Below are positions 28,364 to 37,339 of a stretch of 64,000 nucleotides of DNA, one piece after another; positions within the stretch are counted from its first letter, which is position 1; each line of letters starts with the position of its first letter. The DNA is from Deltaproteobacteria bacterium (GTDB taxonomy: Bacteria > Myxococcota_A > UBA9042 > PHBI01 > JACKFB01). The notes under the pieces were generated by a model that was not told the origin of the DNA, searched no databases, and was given only the letters and a program-made list of their open reading frames with translations. The stretch is from assembly GCA_020632695.1 (NCBI GenBank), contig JACKFB010000014.1, positions 95,175-159,174 on the forward strand. Reading direction: 5' to 3'. A program made the translations under genes and the position numbers.

Positions 28364-29095
28364 TTGGATCCCAGTGAATACACGCGCATGGCCGAGGCCG
28401 AGCAGCACTCCTGGTGGTTCCGGGGCCGGCGCCGGGTCCTGGACTCGGTGCTCGGCCGCCTCGAGCTGCCGCCGGGCGCGCGGATCTGCGACCTGGGCTG
28501 CGGCACTGGCGGGAACCTGCCCATGCTGCAGGCGCACGGCGAGGTCGTCGGCGTCGAGCGCGACGAGAGCGCCGCCCGGATGGCGCGCGAGTCCACCGGG
28601 CTCGACGTGCGCCAGGGCTCGGCCGAGGCGACGGGGCTTCCGGCTCACTCCTTCGATCTGGTCTGCATGTTCGACGTGCTCGAGCACCTGCCGGCCGAGG
28701 GCCCTGCCCTGGCCGAGGTGCGCCGCATCCTGCGCCCCGGCGGCCGGCTGCTGCTGACCGTGCCGGCCTTCATGATGCTGTGGAGCGGCCACGACGTGGC
28801 GCTTCACCACCATCGCCGCTATCGCCGCGCCGGCCTGGCCCGCGAGCTGCTCAACGCCGGCCTCGACCTGCAGTGGCTCAGCTACTACAACATCGCGCTC
28901 TTCCCGCCCGTGGCGGTCGTGCGCGTCGGCCGTCGCGTCCTGGGCGGCGGCAGCGCGCGCGCCGATCTCGGCGCCGGCGCCCAGGGACTCACCGCGCGCG
29001 TGCTGGAGGCCGTCTTCGCCGCCGAGCGCCACGTGGTCGGCCGCCTGCCGCTGCCGCTCGGCGTGAGCCTCATCGGGGTCGCCCGCGCGCCCTGA
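28364..29095 (+). CDS. class I SAM-dependent methyltransferase
   Basis: 243 residues. Motif I is ICDLGCGTGGNLPML, motif II region VVGVERDESAARMAR, and motif IV SFDLVCMFDVLEHLP followed by LRPGGRLLLTVPA. The N-terminal EYTRMAEAEQHSWWFRGRR and the HHHRRYRRAGL segment mark a family often found near polysaccharide or membrane-glycan genes. The start is probably TTG 28364, because homologues carry the DPSEY segment before the WWF motif; ATG 28388 is an alternative. The C-terminal part (YYNIALFPPVAVVRVGRRVL) is hydrophobic and may bind the membrane. The substrate is unknown. Confidence 0.85.
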   Translation: MDPSEYTRMAEAEQHSWWFRGRRRVLDSVLGRLELPPGARICDLGCGTGGNLPMLQAHGEVVGVERDESAARMARESTGLDVRQGSAEATGLPAHSFDLVCMFDVLEHLPAEGPALAEVRRILRPGGRLLLTVPAFMMLWSGHDVALHHHRRYRRAGLARELLNAGLDLQWLSYYNIALFPPVAVVRVGRRVLGGGSARADLGAGAQGLTARVLEAVFAAERHVVGRLPLPLGVSLIGVARAP

Positions 29096-29175
29096 TGGGT
29101 GCGGGCGCTCCGCTTGACAGGATCGCCGCGCCCGTCCGACCGTCCTCGCCAGCCCCCCCGACCCGGAGCTCGTCG

Positions 29176-29595
29176 ATGCGCACTGCCCTCATCTTCCTCT
29201 CGATCCTGATCGCGCTGCTCTCGGGCGCCGGCATGGTCTACGTGGGCGTGCAGAGCCTCACCGCGCAGGAGGACCGCGACGACCTGGCCGACGAGATGGC
29301 CGAGCTCGGCCTCGAGACCGACGAGGCGGCCGTCGAGACGCCCCCCGCGCCGACCCCCGCCTCGGCGTACGGCTTCCTGGCCGGAGCCCTGGACGCGCTG
29401 CTGGGCATCGGCCTGATGCTGGGCGGGCGCCGGGTCATCGCCGCCGCGCTCATGATGCTCGGGGGCGCCAGCTCCATCGCCATCGCCGTGGCCACCGGCG
29501 CCACGGCCGGCGCCGCCTTCCTCGGCATCGTCTGCGCCGGCCTGCTCATGCTGGCCGGCCTGGTGGCGCTGGCGGCACGACCCACCAGCGCCTGA
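29176..29595 (+). CDS. small membrane protein of unknown function
   Basis: 139 residues: an N-terminal hydrophobic helix (LIFLSILIALLSGAGMVYVGV), an acidic segment (about 30-62, rich in Asp and Glu, then Pro/Ala), and three further hydrophobic helices in the C-terminal half (FLAGALDALLGIGLMLGG, AALMMLGGASSIAIAVA, FLGIVCAGLLMLAGLVAL). No named domain is recognised. It follows the methyltransferase by 80 bases and converges with the lamin-tail gene. Confidence 0.6.
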   Translation: MRTALIFLSILIALLSGAGMVYVGVQSLTAQEDRDDLADEMAELGLETDEAAVETPPAPTPASAYGFLAGALDALLGIGLMLGGRRVIAAALMMLGGASSIAIAVATGATAGAAFLGIVCAGLLMLAGLVALAARPTSA

Positions 29596-29622
29596 CCCGG
29601 GGCCCCAGCCCCCACCCCGTCA
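29593..29622. terminator. inverted repeat spanning convergent stop codons
   Basis: TGAC-cc-GGGG ... CCCC-GTCA forms an interrupted 8 bp stem that includes the stop of the small membrane protein and the opposite-strand stop of the lamin-tail gene. The arrangement is the same as at 3326-3344, so it is a candidate two-way terminator. Confidence 0.3.
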
Positions 29623-32600
29623 GGGGCAGAAGCCGTTGTCGCTGCCGGGCGTGCCCGCGTTCGAGCCGTCCCCGTAGACCGACGCGCTGTCCGCCGGGCA
29701 CCAGTTGGCCCCGTCGTCGTTGTCGACGGTCGGGTCCTCCTTGGTCACCGCCGTGTCGAGCGCGAGCTGGTCCAGCCGCATCGACCGCCCCGCCGTGCCC
29801 GGGTCGGGGAAGGCCGGCCCGTTGTCGAAGACGACGCTGTCCAGCACCACGGTGTCGCAGGTGATGGTCAGGTCGTCGCCCCCGTCCGCGTTGGACAGCC
29901 CGATCGTGTCGTACTCGTAGTCCACGGCCAGCCCGCCGTTCGAGTAGATGTCGCGGTTGACCGCGAACACCGCGAAGCCGAAGGCCGGGATGACCAGGCT
30001 ACCCTGCGGGGCGATGGTGTGCGTCTCGGCGCCGCTCGAGATGACGCAGCCTGCGAAGTCGAGGTCATCGACGCTGAAGTTGAGCACCTCGAACCACTCG
30101 GCGTCCGAGTCGGCGACCACGGCCGGGTTGACCATGATCTCGTTGATGACCAGATCGCCCGTCTCGCCGAAGAGGAAGGCGCTGAACACGTCCGAGGTGG
30201 CCGGGTCCACGCAGGCGCCCGCCTCGCAGATGTCGCCGCCCGTGCAGGGGGTGGTGGTCGCCGCCGCGTAGGTGCAGCGCCCCCCGACCACGTTGCCGGT
30301 CGGCTGCCAGGTGATGACCTCGCCGCTCGCGCAGGTGGGCGCCGGCGGATCGTCGCAGCCGGTCACCGGGCAGGCCGGGTTCGGGTCGCCGGGCGTGCCC
30401 TTGTTGCCGTCGCCGTAGGTCGTCGTGGCCGTGCACCAGGCGGTCGGCGAGTCGTTGTCCTCCGCCGTGACCACGCCCGGGTCCAGCGAGAGCGAGCTGC
30501 CGCTGGGATCGAGGAAGCCTGCCAGGGCGAAGTCGACCGCGTCGACCACCACGCCGGCGCAGGTCAGCGCGATCTGGTCGCCGCTGTTGCCCAGGGTCAG
30601 CGCCGTGCCGTAGGCGGCGTCCGCAGCGAGCCCGCCGTTGGTCGCCGTCTCGATGCTCTGCGCCAGCACCCGGCGCTCGCCCGGCCCCATCACCAGCGAG
30701 GGCGAGGCCGCCAGGGTGGCCGTGTTCTCGCCGTCGCCCAGGATGCAGCCGCCGAGATCGACGGTGCCGGGCGACACGTTGAGCACCTCGAGCCACTCGC
30801 GCCCGGTGTCGTCGCTCACCCCCACCGCGTCGTAGTCGTACATGATCTCGGTGAAGATGACCTCGCCGGCGCCGGGCTTCGGTGCCCCGCCGCCGACGCA
30901 GCTCCCCCCCTGGCAGGTGGCGTCCATGCAGTCCACGGTGGAGGCGGTAGCGTAGGTGCACGCCCCGCCCGCGCCGCAGGTGCCCGTGTCCGCGTAGAAG
31001 CGCACGCTGTTGTCCAGGCAGTCGGGCGCCGGCGGCGTATCGCAGACCACCCCCGCGCACGGGTCCGCCGGACACACCGGGTTGGCCGCCCCGGGCGAGC
31101 CGAAGTCACCCTGCCCGTAGGTGTCCGTCGCGTCGCACCAGGCGCCGCCCGAGTCGTTGGCGCTGGCGGTCGCGCTGCCCGGGTCGAGCGAGAGCGCCTT
31201 GCCGTCGGTGTCCGGGAACTCGGCGTCCGTGTAGTCCACGCGGTCGACGAGCTCGCCACCGCACTCCAGCCGCACCCCGTCGCTGCCGTTGCCGAACACC
31301 ACGCCGTTGCCGTAGGCGTAGTCGGGGGTGAGCCCGCCGTTGGCCAGCGGGTCCATGAGCTGCGCCAGGACCAGGAAGGCGCCGGGCCCGATGAGCAGCG
31401 GCGCGTCGGTGGAGATCGTGTGCTGGTCGGTGGCCGCGTCGCCGACCACGCAGCCCTGGAGGTCGAAGGTCTCGCCCGTCGGGTTGTAGAGCTCGAACCA
31501 CTCCTTGCCCGTGTCGTCGCCGGTGGCGTTCTTCATGATCTCGGTGATGACCAGCTCGCCGGGGCCCGGCAGGTTGGTGCCCGGCGCGACGCAGGCCGCC
31601 GCCTTGCACACCTTGCCGGTGAGCGCGCAGTCCACCGTCGTCTCGGCGTAGGTGCAGCTCCCCGCCTGGCACACGCCGGTCGGGTTCGGCGTGTGCACCA
31701 CGTCGCCGACGCAGCTCGCCGCCGGCGGCGCCTTGCAGGTGATGCCCTGGCACGGGTCGGCGACGCACGGCGTGTTGGCCGCCCCCGGGGTGCCGAAGTC
31801 CGTGGCGTTCAGGGCCGTCGTCGCCAGGCACCAGGACGCGGGCTGGTCGTTCTGGGTGGGGTCGGTCTTGTCGGGGTCCAGCTGCACCGCGCTGCCGCTC
31901 TTCTGAGGCCAGCCGGTGCCGTAGGAGACCGCGTCCACCACGACGCCGCCGCAGTCGAGGATGATCGCGTCGGGCGTGGAGTTGTTGAGCGCGAAGCTGC
32001 CTCCGTACGCGTAGTCCAGGGTGACTCCGCCGTTCTTGGTGGTGTCGGCGTTGCGCCCGAGCACGACGCGGGCGCCGGCGCCCAGCGTCACGGCCGTGGC
32101 GATGGTGACGCTGTTGGACGCGCCGTCCCCGAGCACGCAGCCGGCGAGCGAGCGGGTATCCGAGGCCAGGCTGAGCAGCTCGATCCACTCGCCGGCGCTG
32201 TCGTCGACCGCGGACGGGTCGGCCATGTACTCGGTGATCACCACCTCGCCCGCGCCCGGCTGGGGCGACCCCGGAGCCTGGCAGGCGCCGGCGATGCAGA
32301 CCTGGCTCGAGGCGGCGCAGTCCACCGGCGCCAGCGCCGCGTAGGTGCAGGTGCCCTCGGCGCAGGTGCCCTCGGCGGCGTAGGACTGCACCAGATCGCC
32401 CGAGCAGGTGGGCGCCGGCGGCTCGGAGCACTGCACCCCGTCGCAGGGGCCCGGGCAGGGGCCGTTCAGGGTGCCGGGCGAGCCCATGTCGCCGGCGCCG
32501 TAGGGCTCGAATCCGGCGCACCACGAGGCGCCCAGGTCGTTGGCCGACGCGGAGAGCTGCGTGCCGTCCAGGTAGAGCGAGCGTCCCTCGGGGTCGGGGA

Positions 32601-34608
32601 AGGTGTCGCCGCCGTCGTAGGCCACCGCGTCGATGAGCACGTCTGCGCAGGTCAGGGCCAGATCGTCGGCGCCGTTGCCCAGGGTGATGCCGCTGTAGAC
32701 GTAGTCCACGGCCACGCCGCCGTTCGTCTCGGTGGTGCCGTTGACGCCCAGCACCATCACCCCGTTGGCGCCCAGCACCAGCGACCCGCCGGTGGCCAGC
32801 GTGTGCTTGCTGGTGCCGCTGGACAGCACGCAGCCGGCCAGCTCGACGGGGGAGCCGGTGCCGTTGGTCAGCTCGAACCACTCGCCCTGGGAGTCCGAGA
32901 CCTTCGCCGGGTTCTGCATGATCTCGCTGATGACGACCTGCCCCGCCGTCGGCGCAGCGGCGACCTCTCCGGGGTCGATGCACACGCCGCCCTGGCAGGT
33001 GTCGCTGCCGCAGTCCATGGTGCCGCTGGCCGCGTAGGCGCAGCCGCCGTCCTGGCAGGTGCCCGTCGCCGCGTAGGTGCGCACCGCGTTCCCCTGGCAG
33101 TCGGCCGCCGGGGGCGAGTCGCAGACCACGCCGTCGCAGGGGTCGGGGCAGGCCGCGTTGGCCGCGCCGGGGCTGCCGAAGTCACCGGCGCCGAAGGTCG
33201 CCGCGCCGGGACACCAGCTCGCCGGGTCGTCGTTGGCGCTCGCCGTGGCGCTGCCGGGATCCAGCGACAGGCTGTGCCCGGGCAGGTCGGGCCACCCCGC
33301 GCCCTCGTCGTAGGCCACCGCGTCGATGAGCACGCCGCCGCAGGTCAGGCTCACCGAGTCGGCGGTGTTGGTCAGGTTGAGCGAGCCGCCGTAGGCGTAG
33401 TCCAGGGTCACGCCGCCGTTGAGCCCCTCGTCGCTCTCGCGCCCCAGCACCAGGTAGGCGCCGGGCGCGATGACCAGCGCCGCGTCGATGGTGTGCGGCG
33501 AGTCGCTGTCGCTCGACAGGCTGCAGCCGCCCAGGAGCAGCGGATCGCTCGTGGTGTTGGTCACCTCGATCCACTCGCCGTCGGTGTCGGCGACGGCGGA
33601 GGGGTCGACCATCAGCTCGGTGATGAGGACGTCGCCGGCGGCGGCCGGGGCCAGCGGCGCGCCGGTGCAGGCGCCGGCTTCGCAGGAGCTGCCGAAGAGC
33701 GCCTGGCAGTCGGCGGTCGAGGGCTGGTAGTCGCAGCTGGCGACGCCGCCGTCGGCGGTGCACACGCCGGGGGCGCTGTAGACGGTGAGCACGTCGCCCG
33801 AGCAGCTCGAGGCCGGCGGCGTCTGGCAGGGGTTCGGCGTGCAGGGCGAGACGGCGCTGCAGGCCAGGTTCGCGTCGCCGGGCGTCCCGCGGTCGCCGTC
33901 GCCGTACACCTGGCTCGCCGCGCACCAGGAGTCGGCCTCGTCGTTGAGGTCGGCGCCGGTCGAGCCGGGATCGAGCGAGAGCGCCGCGCCCTCGACCACC
34001 GGCCAGGTGCTGTCCCAGGCCACGCGGTCGATGGTGACGCCGCCGCACTCGAGAGCCACGTCGTCCGACGCGTTGGAGAGCTTGACGGTGGTCTGGACGA
34101 GATCCGGCGTGAGGCCACCGTTGACCCCAGGGTCTGCGCGGCGCGCGACCAGCACCCGCGCGCCGGCGGCCATCGGGAGCGACGCCGTCAGGGTGAAGCG
34201 CTCACTCTGGCCCGAGACCAGCGCGCAGCCGGAGAGGTCCACGGCCGCGCTGCCGACGTTCTGGAGCTCCATCCACTCGCCGTCGTCGTCGGCGACCTGC
34301 TTGGAGTCGATCATCAGCTCGGTGAACACCACGGCGCCGACCGCCGGGTGCTGGTCCACGGTGCCATCGGGGGCGTCGGGGCCAGGGGTGTCGCCCTGCT
34401 GGTCGGGGGCCCCGTCCAGCGGTGGCGTGTCCTGGAAGCCGCTGTCGCCGTCCGCCAGCGGGAGGTCGGTGGCGCTGTCGGGGAGCGCGTCGGCGAGGGT
34501 GTCGGCGCCACCGCCGCCGCCGCCGTCGCCGCACGCGGTGAGGCTGGCCGGCACGATCAAGGAGAGGGCGGCGAGGGCGTGCAGGATCGATTGGGGGCGC
34601 GAGCGCAT
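29620..34608 (-). CDS. giant lipoprotein with seven lamin-tail domains
   Basis: 1662 residues with lipoprotein signal (LSLIVPASLTAC, Cys26) and an Asp/Gly/Pro-rich acidic tether to about residue 88. Seven lamin-tail (LTD) domains follow, each opening with the pattern V[VIL][FI][TS]E[LIYM]M and a (G/A/R/K)EW[MIFL]E core, for example VVFTELMIDSKQVADDDGEW, VVISEIMQNPAKV and LVINEIMVNPAVV. Between them are Cys-rich linkers of about 60-70 residues (CxxPPAPxC, then GxC..Y and C..G.C). One LTD plus linker is roughly 205-235 residues. LTD modules in bacteria occur on cell-surface or secreted enzymes and may bind DNA or polymers. No catalytic domain is present here, so a structural or adhesive surface role is likely. 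The ATG is well supported. Confidence 0.85.
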   Translation of the reverse strand: MRSRPQSILHALAALSLIVPASLTACGDGGGGGGADTLADALPDSATDLPLADGDSGFQDTPPLDGAPDQQGDTPGPDAPDGTVDQHPAVGAVVFTELMIDSKQVADDDGEWMELQNVGSAAVDLSGCALVSGQSERFTLTASLPMAAGARVLVARRADPGVNGGLTPDLVQTTVKLSNASDDVALECGGVTIDRVAWDSTWPVVEGAALSLDPGSTGADLNDEADSWCAASQVYGDGDRGTPGDANLACSAVSPCTPNPCQTPPASSCSGDVLTVYSAPGVCTADGGVASCDYQPSTADCQALFGSSCEAGACTGAPLAPAAAGDVLITELMVDPSAVADTDGEWIEVTNTTSDPLLLGGCSLSSDSDSPHTIDAALVIAPGAYLVLGRESDEGLNGGVTLDYAYGGSLNLTNTADSVSLTCGGVLIDAVAYDEGAGWPDLPGHSLSLDPGSATASANDDPASWCPGAATFGAGDFGSPGAANAACPDPCDGVVCDSPPAADCQGNAVRTYAATGTCQDGGCAYAASGTMDCGSDTCQGGVCIDPGEVAAAPTAGQVVISEIMQNPAKVSDSQGEWFELTNGTGSPVELAGCVLSSGTSKHTLATGGSLVLGANGVMVLGVNGTTETNGGVAVDYVYSGITLGNGADDLALTCADVLIDAVAYDGGDTFPDPEGRSLYLDGTQLSASANDLGASWCAGFEPYGAGDMGSPGTLNGPCPGPCDGVQCSEPPAPTCSGDLVQSYAAEGTCAEGTCTYAALAPVDCAASSQVCIAGACQAPGSPQPGAGEVVITEYMADPSAVDDSAGEWIELLSLASDTRSLAGCVLGDGASNSVTIATAVTLGAGARVVLGRNADTTKNGGVTLDYAYGGSFALNNSTPDAIILDCGGVVVDAVSYGTGWPQKSGSAVQLDPDKTDPTQNDQPASWCLATTALNATDFGTPGAANTPCVADPCQGITCKAPPAASCVGDVVHTPNPTGVCQAGSCTYAETTVDCALTGKVCKAAACVAPGTNLPGPGELVITEIMKNATGDDTGKEWFELYNPTGETFDLQGCVVGDAATDQHTISTDAPLLIGPGAFLVLAQLMDPLANGGLTPDYAYGNGVVFGNGSDGVRLECGGELVDRVDYTDAEFPDTDGKALSLDPGSATASANDSGGAWCDATDTYGQGDFGSPGAANPVCPADPCAGVVCDTPPAPDCLDNSVRFYADTGTCGAGGACTYATASTVDCMDATCQGGSCVGGGAPKPGAGEVIFTEIMYDYDAVGVSDDTGREWLEVLNVSPGTVDLGGCILGDGENTATLAASPSLVMGPGERRVLAQSIETATNGGLAADAAYGTALTLGNSGDQIALTCAGVVVDAVDFALAGFLDPSGSSLSLDPGVVTAEDNDSPTAWCTATTTYGDGNKGTPGDPNPACPVTGCDDPPAPTCASGEVITWQPTGNVVGGRCTYAAATTTPCTGGDICEAGACVDPATSDVFSAFLFGETGDLVINEIMVNPAVVADSDAEWFEVLNFSVDDLDFAGCVISSGAETHTIAPQGSLVIPAFGFAVFAVNRDIYSNGGLAVDYEYDTIGLSNADGGDDLTITCDTVVLDSVVFDNGPAFPDPGTAGRSMRLDQLALDTAVTKEDPTVDNDDGANWCPADSASVYGDGSNAGTPGSDNGFCP

Positions 34609-34862
34609 CGGGGCTCCCTCCGTGCAGAAAGCGGGGTCATGGGTTCACGAGTGACGCGCGCTGACCCGTCGAGCTCGCAGGCTGCGGGGGGCAGACCGCG
34701 CGAAGCTCGTGGGCGATGGGCCGGCCTCTGCGCCTGGTGCCCCGGAGTGCGACTCGAGAGTCCTCTCGTTTAGCCGTGCCCCGCGGTCGGGTCAACGGCG
34801 CGGGCGCGGCCTCACCGAGTCGTTGCAGACCGGTCGACGAGGCGCGGCGGCAGCGCCCGCCG

Positions 34863-36605
34863 TCAATCGGCGCCGGGGGCTCCGGCGAGCAGCCAGCGCA
34901 CGAGCAGATCCAGCTCGTCGTCGCTGAGATCGGGGAAGGCCGGCATCACGCCCTCGTCGTCGGGGCCCACCACGCCGCCGAACCAGCTCGGATGGCCCGC
35001 GTCGCGCAGCAGCCCGCGCACCCACTCGTAGCCCTGGAAGCCGCGCAGATCCGGCCCGGCGGCGTCCAGCTCCCAGTCGGCCGCGCCCGCGCGCAGATCG
35101 GGGTCGTTGTGGCAGTCGGTGCAGCCGCTGCCGTCGAAGAGCGCGCGGCCACGGGCGGTGCGCTCGGGGTTGGACGGCTCGCGGCCGGAGAGGCTGGTGA
35201 GCCAGGCCACCAAGGCCGCGCGATCGGCGTCGGGGCCGCCGAAGGGCTCCATCTCCTCGCGCAGCGGCGTGAGCCCGAAGAGCTCCCGGGCGTCGGGCGC
35301 GCGGAGGAAGCGGTCGAGCCGGGCCTCGGTGCCGTAGCCCGCCAGCAGCGGGGCGTGCACGTCGGCCTCGACCTCGCGGGCGTGGCAGCTCACGCAGCCC
35401 TTCTGGTGGAAGAGCTGGAGGCCGGCGAGCAGCACGACGCGGCCGGAGGCGTCGATACCGCCGGCCTCCGCGAGGCGATGGGCCTGGAGGGCGTCGCGGT
35501 CGGCGGCGGCGCGGCCGTCGAGGAAGTCCACGTCCGCGCGATCGGTGGCCAGGGCGTAGACCGTCAGGGCCATGGCGCCGCCGATGAGCAGCACGAAGGG
35601 GACGGCGACGCGGGGCGCCGGGAGGCCTCCGGTGCGCCGGTCCAGCAGCGGCACCGCGAGGAGGAAGAGGATGGCCAGCCCGGGGATGACCACGGTGCCC
35701 ACGATGAGCAGCGGGCCCTCGAAGATGCGCAGGAGCTGGAAGAGGAAGAGGAAGTACCACTCGGGGCGGGCCTCGTAGGCGCCCGCAGGGTCGGCGGGGG
35801 CCTCCAGGCTGGCGCCGACCCAGACCGAGAGGGCGATCAGGATGCCCAGGACGATGAGCGCGAAGACGGCGTCGCGCAGCCACTGGTAGGGCCAGAAAGG
35901 CTCCGCGCGGCTCTGGAGCGTCGCGGGATCGGCCTTGGGCGAGGCGGTGACGCCGTGGCGGCGGAAGAGGCTGACGTGGCCCAGGGTCAGGGCGCCCAGG
36001 GTGGCGGGCAGCAGCAGCACGTGGATGGCGTAGAAGCGGGTCAGCGTCAGGTTGCCGGCCTGGGGGCCGCCCTGGAGCAGCGCCTGGAGCTGCTCGCCGC
36101 CGGGGGCGCCGCCGGTGATGCTCATGGCGACCTGGGTGGCCCAATAGCCCTTCTGGTCCCAGGGCAGAAGGTAGCCGGTGAGGCCGAAGGCCAGCACCAG
36201 CAGCAGCATGACCACGCCCAGCCACCAGTTCGCCTCGCGCGGCGCGCGCCAGGCTCCGAAGAAGAAGACCTGGGTCATGTGCAGCACGCAGAGCACCACC
36301 ATGGCCGAGCTGCCGAAGTGGTGGATGCCGCGCACCAGCCAGCCCAGGGTCAGGTGGTGCTGGATGTGGTGGACGCTGGCCCAGGCGTCGGTGACCGAGG
36401 GGCTGTAGCCGGTGGCGAGGGCGATGCCGGTGAGGGCCTGGAGCCCGAAGGCGAAGAGCAGCGCGCTGCCGAAGACGTAGGCGAAGCGGGCGCCGCCGGG
36501 GACGGGGTGGTCGGCCGCGGCGGCGATGAGCGCGCGGTGGCCCAGGCGCCGATCGGCGGCGTCGGCGAAGGCGCGGAGACGGGACGGGCGGCTGTCGGGG
36601 GCCAA
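34863..36605 (-). CDS. cytochrome b fused to a di-haem c-type domain (bc complex)
   Basis: 580 residues. Residues 1-380 are cytochrome b: haem-ligand helices (VHHIQHHLTLGWLVRGIHHFGSSAM and later FYAIHVLLLPATLGALTLGHVSLF), GYLLPWDQ, and the quinol-site PEWYF in RPEWYFLFLFQLLR. A membrane segment leads to two c-type haem sites, CVSCH (about residue 410) and CTDCH (about 500). Fusing the c-haems to cytochrome b replaces a separate cytochrome c1. With the Rieske protein encoded just upstream it makes a compact quinol:cytochrome c oxidoreductase. The start is TTG 36605, one base after the Rieske stop; no better start is seen before the first helix. Confidence 0.9.
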   Translation of the reverse strand: MAPDSRPSRLRAFADAADRRLGHRALIAAAADHPVPGGARFAYVFGSALLFAFGLQALTGIALATGYSPSVTDAWASVHHIQHHLTLGWLVRGIHHFGSSAMVVLCVLHMTQVFFFGAWRAPREANWWLGVVMLLLVLAFGLTGYLLPWDQKGYWATQVAMSITGGAPGGEQLQALLQGGPQAGNLTLTRFYAIHVLLLPATLGALTLGHVSLFRRHGVTASPKADPATLQSRAEPFWPYQWLRDAVFALIVLGILIALSVWVGASLEAPADPAGAYEARPEWYFLFLFQLLRIFEGPLLIVGTVVIPGLAILFLLAVPLLDRRTGGLPAPRVAVPFVLLIGGAMALTVYALATDRADVDFLDGRAAADRDALQAHRLAEAGGIDASGRVVLLAGLQLFHQKGCVSCHAREVEADVHAPLLAGYGTEARLDRFLRAPDARELFGLTPLREEMEPFGGPDADRAALVAWLTSLSGREPSNPERTARGRALFDGSGCTDCHNDPDLRAGAADWELDAAGPDLRGFQGYEWVRGLLRDAGHPSWFGGVVGPDDEGVMPAFPDLSDDELDLLVRWLLAGAPGAD

Positions 36606-36606
36606 C

Positions 36607-37188
36607 TCAGCTCACCGGGATGCGGTCGGGGAGGCCCGGCAGGTAGCGCACCCAGCGCACCTCGAGGCGGCCGTCGCGCAGGCGCCACTCGAGGGGGTCC
36701 AGGCCGCGCGGTGCGGGGTTGGGGGCGCCGTCGGGGTTCGGGGTCAGCTCGCCGTCGAGGGCGAAGGAGCTGCGGTGGCAGGGGCAGCGGAAGCGATCGC
36801 CGGCGGGGTCGAAGGCCACCGAGCAGCCCAGGTGGGGGCAGACGCCGGAGTGCACGGTGAACTCGGCGGGGCCGGTGCGGCGCACCAGGGCGTGGCCCAC
36901 CGCGACGCCGGGGCGCGAGAGCCAGGCGTCGGTCTGGTCCTCGGTGACGATGACCGCGCGCGGGCGGCCGTCCTCGGGGAAGCGGGAGACGGCCCCCAGA
37001 CCGGTCCAGGTCTCGGCCGCGCCCGCCTTGTCGCCGCGGCGACGCAGGGGATCCAGGAAGAGCGCGGCGGGGGCGGCGACGGCGGCCAGCCCCAGCAGGC
37101 CGCTGACGCCGATGGCCGCGCGCCGGCTCATGCGGCGGCGCGGCGACGGAGGGTCGGCGGGTGGCGTGTGCGAAGGGTCTGCCTTCAC
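36607..37188 (-). CDS. Rieske iron-sulfur protein
   Basis: 193 residues. The [2Fe-2S] ligands are in CPHLGCSV and CPCHRSSF (Cys-x-His ... Cys-x-x-His). N-terminal RRRMSRRAAIGVSGLLGLAAV is a Tat-like signal that also anchors the protein. GTG 37188 has a good ribosome site, AAGGAG at 37195-37200, and was chosen over the longer open frame. It passes electrons from quinol at the cytochrome b site to the fused c-haems encoded by the next gene, one base downstream. Confidence 0.93.
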   Translation of the reverse strand: MKADPSHTPPADPPSPRRRMSRRAAIGVSGLLGLAAVAAPAALFLDPLRRRGDKAGAAETWTGLGAVSRFPEDGRPRAVIVTEDQTDAWLSRPGVAVGHALVRRTGPAEFTVHSGVCPHLGCSVAFDPAGDRFRCPCHRSSFALDGELTPNPDGAPNPAPRGLDPLEWRLRDGRLEVRWVRYLPGLPDRIPVS

Positions 37189-37339
37189 TGCCGGCTCCTT
37201 GCGTCCATGGGCGCCGGGCGGTCCCCCGGGCGCAACGTCACCGTAGGGGGCGCCAGGGTCGGTGTAAAGCCGCTCGGGGCGCGGCTCGACATCGCCCGCG
37301 AGGGCGTGACAGCATGACCGCCGCGAAAGGGGTGAACGC

